Source: Clostridia bacterium (lineage in GTDB: Bacteria > Bacillota > Clostridia > Lachnospirales > Lachnospiraceae). Taken from it: a stretch of DNA of 64,000 nucleotides. Under the pieces are notes generated by a model, which worked only from the letters and a program-made list of their open reading frames with translations, was not told the origin of the DNA and searched no databases. Where the stretch lies: assembly GCA_910575245.1 (NCBI GenBank), contig CAJTEN010000005.1, positions 167,855 through 231,854 on the forward strand, read 5' to 3'. Each line of letters starts with the position of its first letter. Positions within the stretch are counted from its first letter, which is position 1. Shown piece by piece: positions 63,037-64,000 of this stretch. A program made the translations under genes and the position numbers.

Positions 63037-63256
63037 GTTACTATTCACGGCTCAATGTCGTTAAGTTAAGCCGGACGCGCCTGACATGATAGGAATCTCC
63101 TAAGGACGCGCTTTCGTTCAGTTCCAAACGCAGCGGTACTAAATTCGTGAAAAACCTCATTAAGTACCGGCGTTTTCCAATGTCCCTCAGGAGAATCCTA
63201 TCATATCAGGCGCTGTGTATAGACTTAACTTAATGACATTAGCCGTGAATAGTAAC
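63037..63256. repeat. Family-C palindrome split by repeat A
   Basis: Arms GTTACTATTCACGGCT (63037-63052) and AGCCGTGAATAGTAAC (63241-63256) are perfect complements and match the family-C arms at 21813-21877. The whole space between them is the 188-bp repeat A copy. Confidence 0.7.
63053..63240. mobile_element. 188-bp MITE-like repeat A, copy 4
   Basis: Ends CAATGTCGTTAAGTTAAG and CTTAACTTAATGACATT; about 95 per cent like the other copies by eye. No direct target duplication is visible because the flanks are inverted copies of each other. It sits 55 bp upstream of the rRNA promoters. Confidence 0.85.
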
Positions 63257-63294
63257 TAACAATTCAGTTGTCCTGAAAAAATCAAAAAAAGTTG

Positions 63295-63435
63295 TTGACA
63301 AAATTCGGAAAAAGGTGTTAGAATATAGACCTACCGCGAAAAATGATCTGCACAGATCATGGAGAAATACTAAAAAAGAAAAATGTAAAAAATTCAAAAA
63401 AAGGTATTGACTCCCGCGGAAAGATATGATAGTAT
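63295..63435 (+). promoter_or_regulatory. Tandem rRNA promoters P1 and P2
   Basis: P1: TTGACA 63295-63300, 18-base spacer, TAGAAT 63319-63324. P2: TTGACT 63407-63412, 17-base spacer, TAGTAT 63430-63435. The region from 63436 to the 16S start is the leader, with a small CCGGCGTAAGCCGG hairpin near 63528; no gene. Confidence 0.85.
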
Positions 63436-63685
63436 ATCAACGTTGCGTGTTCAACAACACAGAACACAAGACGCAGAACCTTGACAAATAAACAGTAATG
63501 CAACCCTGAAAATTCAGAGAGAAAATACCGGCGTAAGCCGGAGGAAAAGTTCTTACGGATTTTTCAGAGAGTATCAGGAAGATACGGACCCAAACAGTAA
63601 ATGTTTAGGAAACGGATGCAAAAAAAGCCAAGCTTGTTTTGAGATCCGAGATCAAGTAAATTTCGAAGGAATTGACTTAAATAAT

Positions 63686-64000
<315 letters not shown>

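Noticed and set aside
10405..63256. Repeats A, B, C and D as a CRISPR array
   Set aside because: Copies are dispersed, 65-200 bp long and have inverted ends; no short spaced repeats and no cas genes.

Overview
The window comes from a Firmicute of the class Clostridia, most likely family Lachnospiraceae. The last 315 bases are the 5' end of a 16S rRNA gene with the clostridial cluster XIVa look. Other support is a Bacillus-type long SRP RNA, a type III glutamine synthetase, the gene orders ireB-ruvX-DUF1292 and ftsE-ftsX-M23-ctpA, strong AGGAGG ribosome sites, and Lachnospiraceae-type hypothetical genes. I cannot name a genus. No prophage, CRISPR array or transposase gene is present.

Layout. 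1-4409: sugar-uptake operon: the end of a GH32 fructosidase, two ABC permeases and a lipoprotein binding protein, with no ATPase of its own. 4500-10344: accessory block with a superfamily II helicase and, divergently, a 258-aa protein followed by two overlapping P-loop ATPases of the BrxC/BrxD (DUF2791) type, a possible BREX-related defence module. 11009-14320: a decaying sugar locus (frameshifted AraC regulator, GPH transporter lacking its usual N-terminus, intact esterase). 14887-16458: AAA/PD-(D/E)XK protein. 16777-29546: housekeeping (prmA, rsmE, cysteine desulfurase + thiI, an HPr-like gene on the minus strand, mtaB, ireB, ruvX, RNase J, ylbF, an MltG stub, and the trmR/trhP-like tRNA hydroxylation pair). 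29905-34292: glnN behind a leader terminator, tRNA-Gln, acyl-ACP thioesterase, cvfB, a YjfB-like gene. 34743-41489: PucR-type regulator, ftsE-ftsX-M23-ctpA, manC. 41564-44809: copper operon csoR-copA with copZ fused in frame. 45077-50796: shared sugar ATPase msmK, a second PucR-type regulator, a hypothetical gene, and a sugar-binding/GGDEF fusion. 50840-54027 (minus): SRP RNA, a KdpE/KdpD-like two-component system, a 47-aa membrane protein and tRNA-Ser. 54120-63031: tadA, phosphofructokinase, dnaX-ybaB-recR, galM and three envelope proteins. 63295 onward: rRNA promoters and 16S.

Functional links. The binding-protein importer at the left end lacks an ATPase and could use the MsmK ATPase at 45 kb, which is not next to a transporter. 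YlbF lies directly downstream of RNase J. The cysteine desulfurase and ThiI form a tRNA thiolation pair. TrmR-like and U32-type genes form a wobble-uridine modification pair.

The most distinctive structural signals are non-coding. (1) A 189-bp mobile repeat (four copies) has inverted ends, and three copies have visible 10-bp target duplications; one copy has rewritten the C-terminus of tadA and two sit inside another repeat family. (2) A strongly folded ~190-bp repeat family has TAACAGTTCAG ends that supply stop codons. (3) Six contiguous 11-bp operator-like units stand upstream of a weak-35 promoter that drives the 47-aa membrane protein next to the KdpDE-like system.
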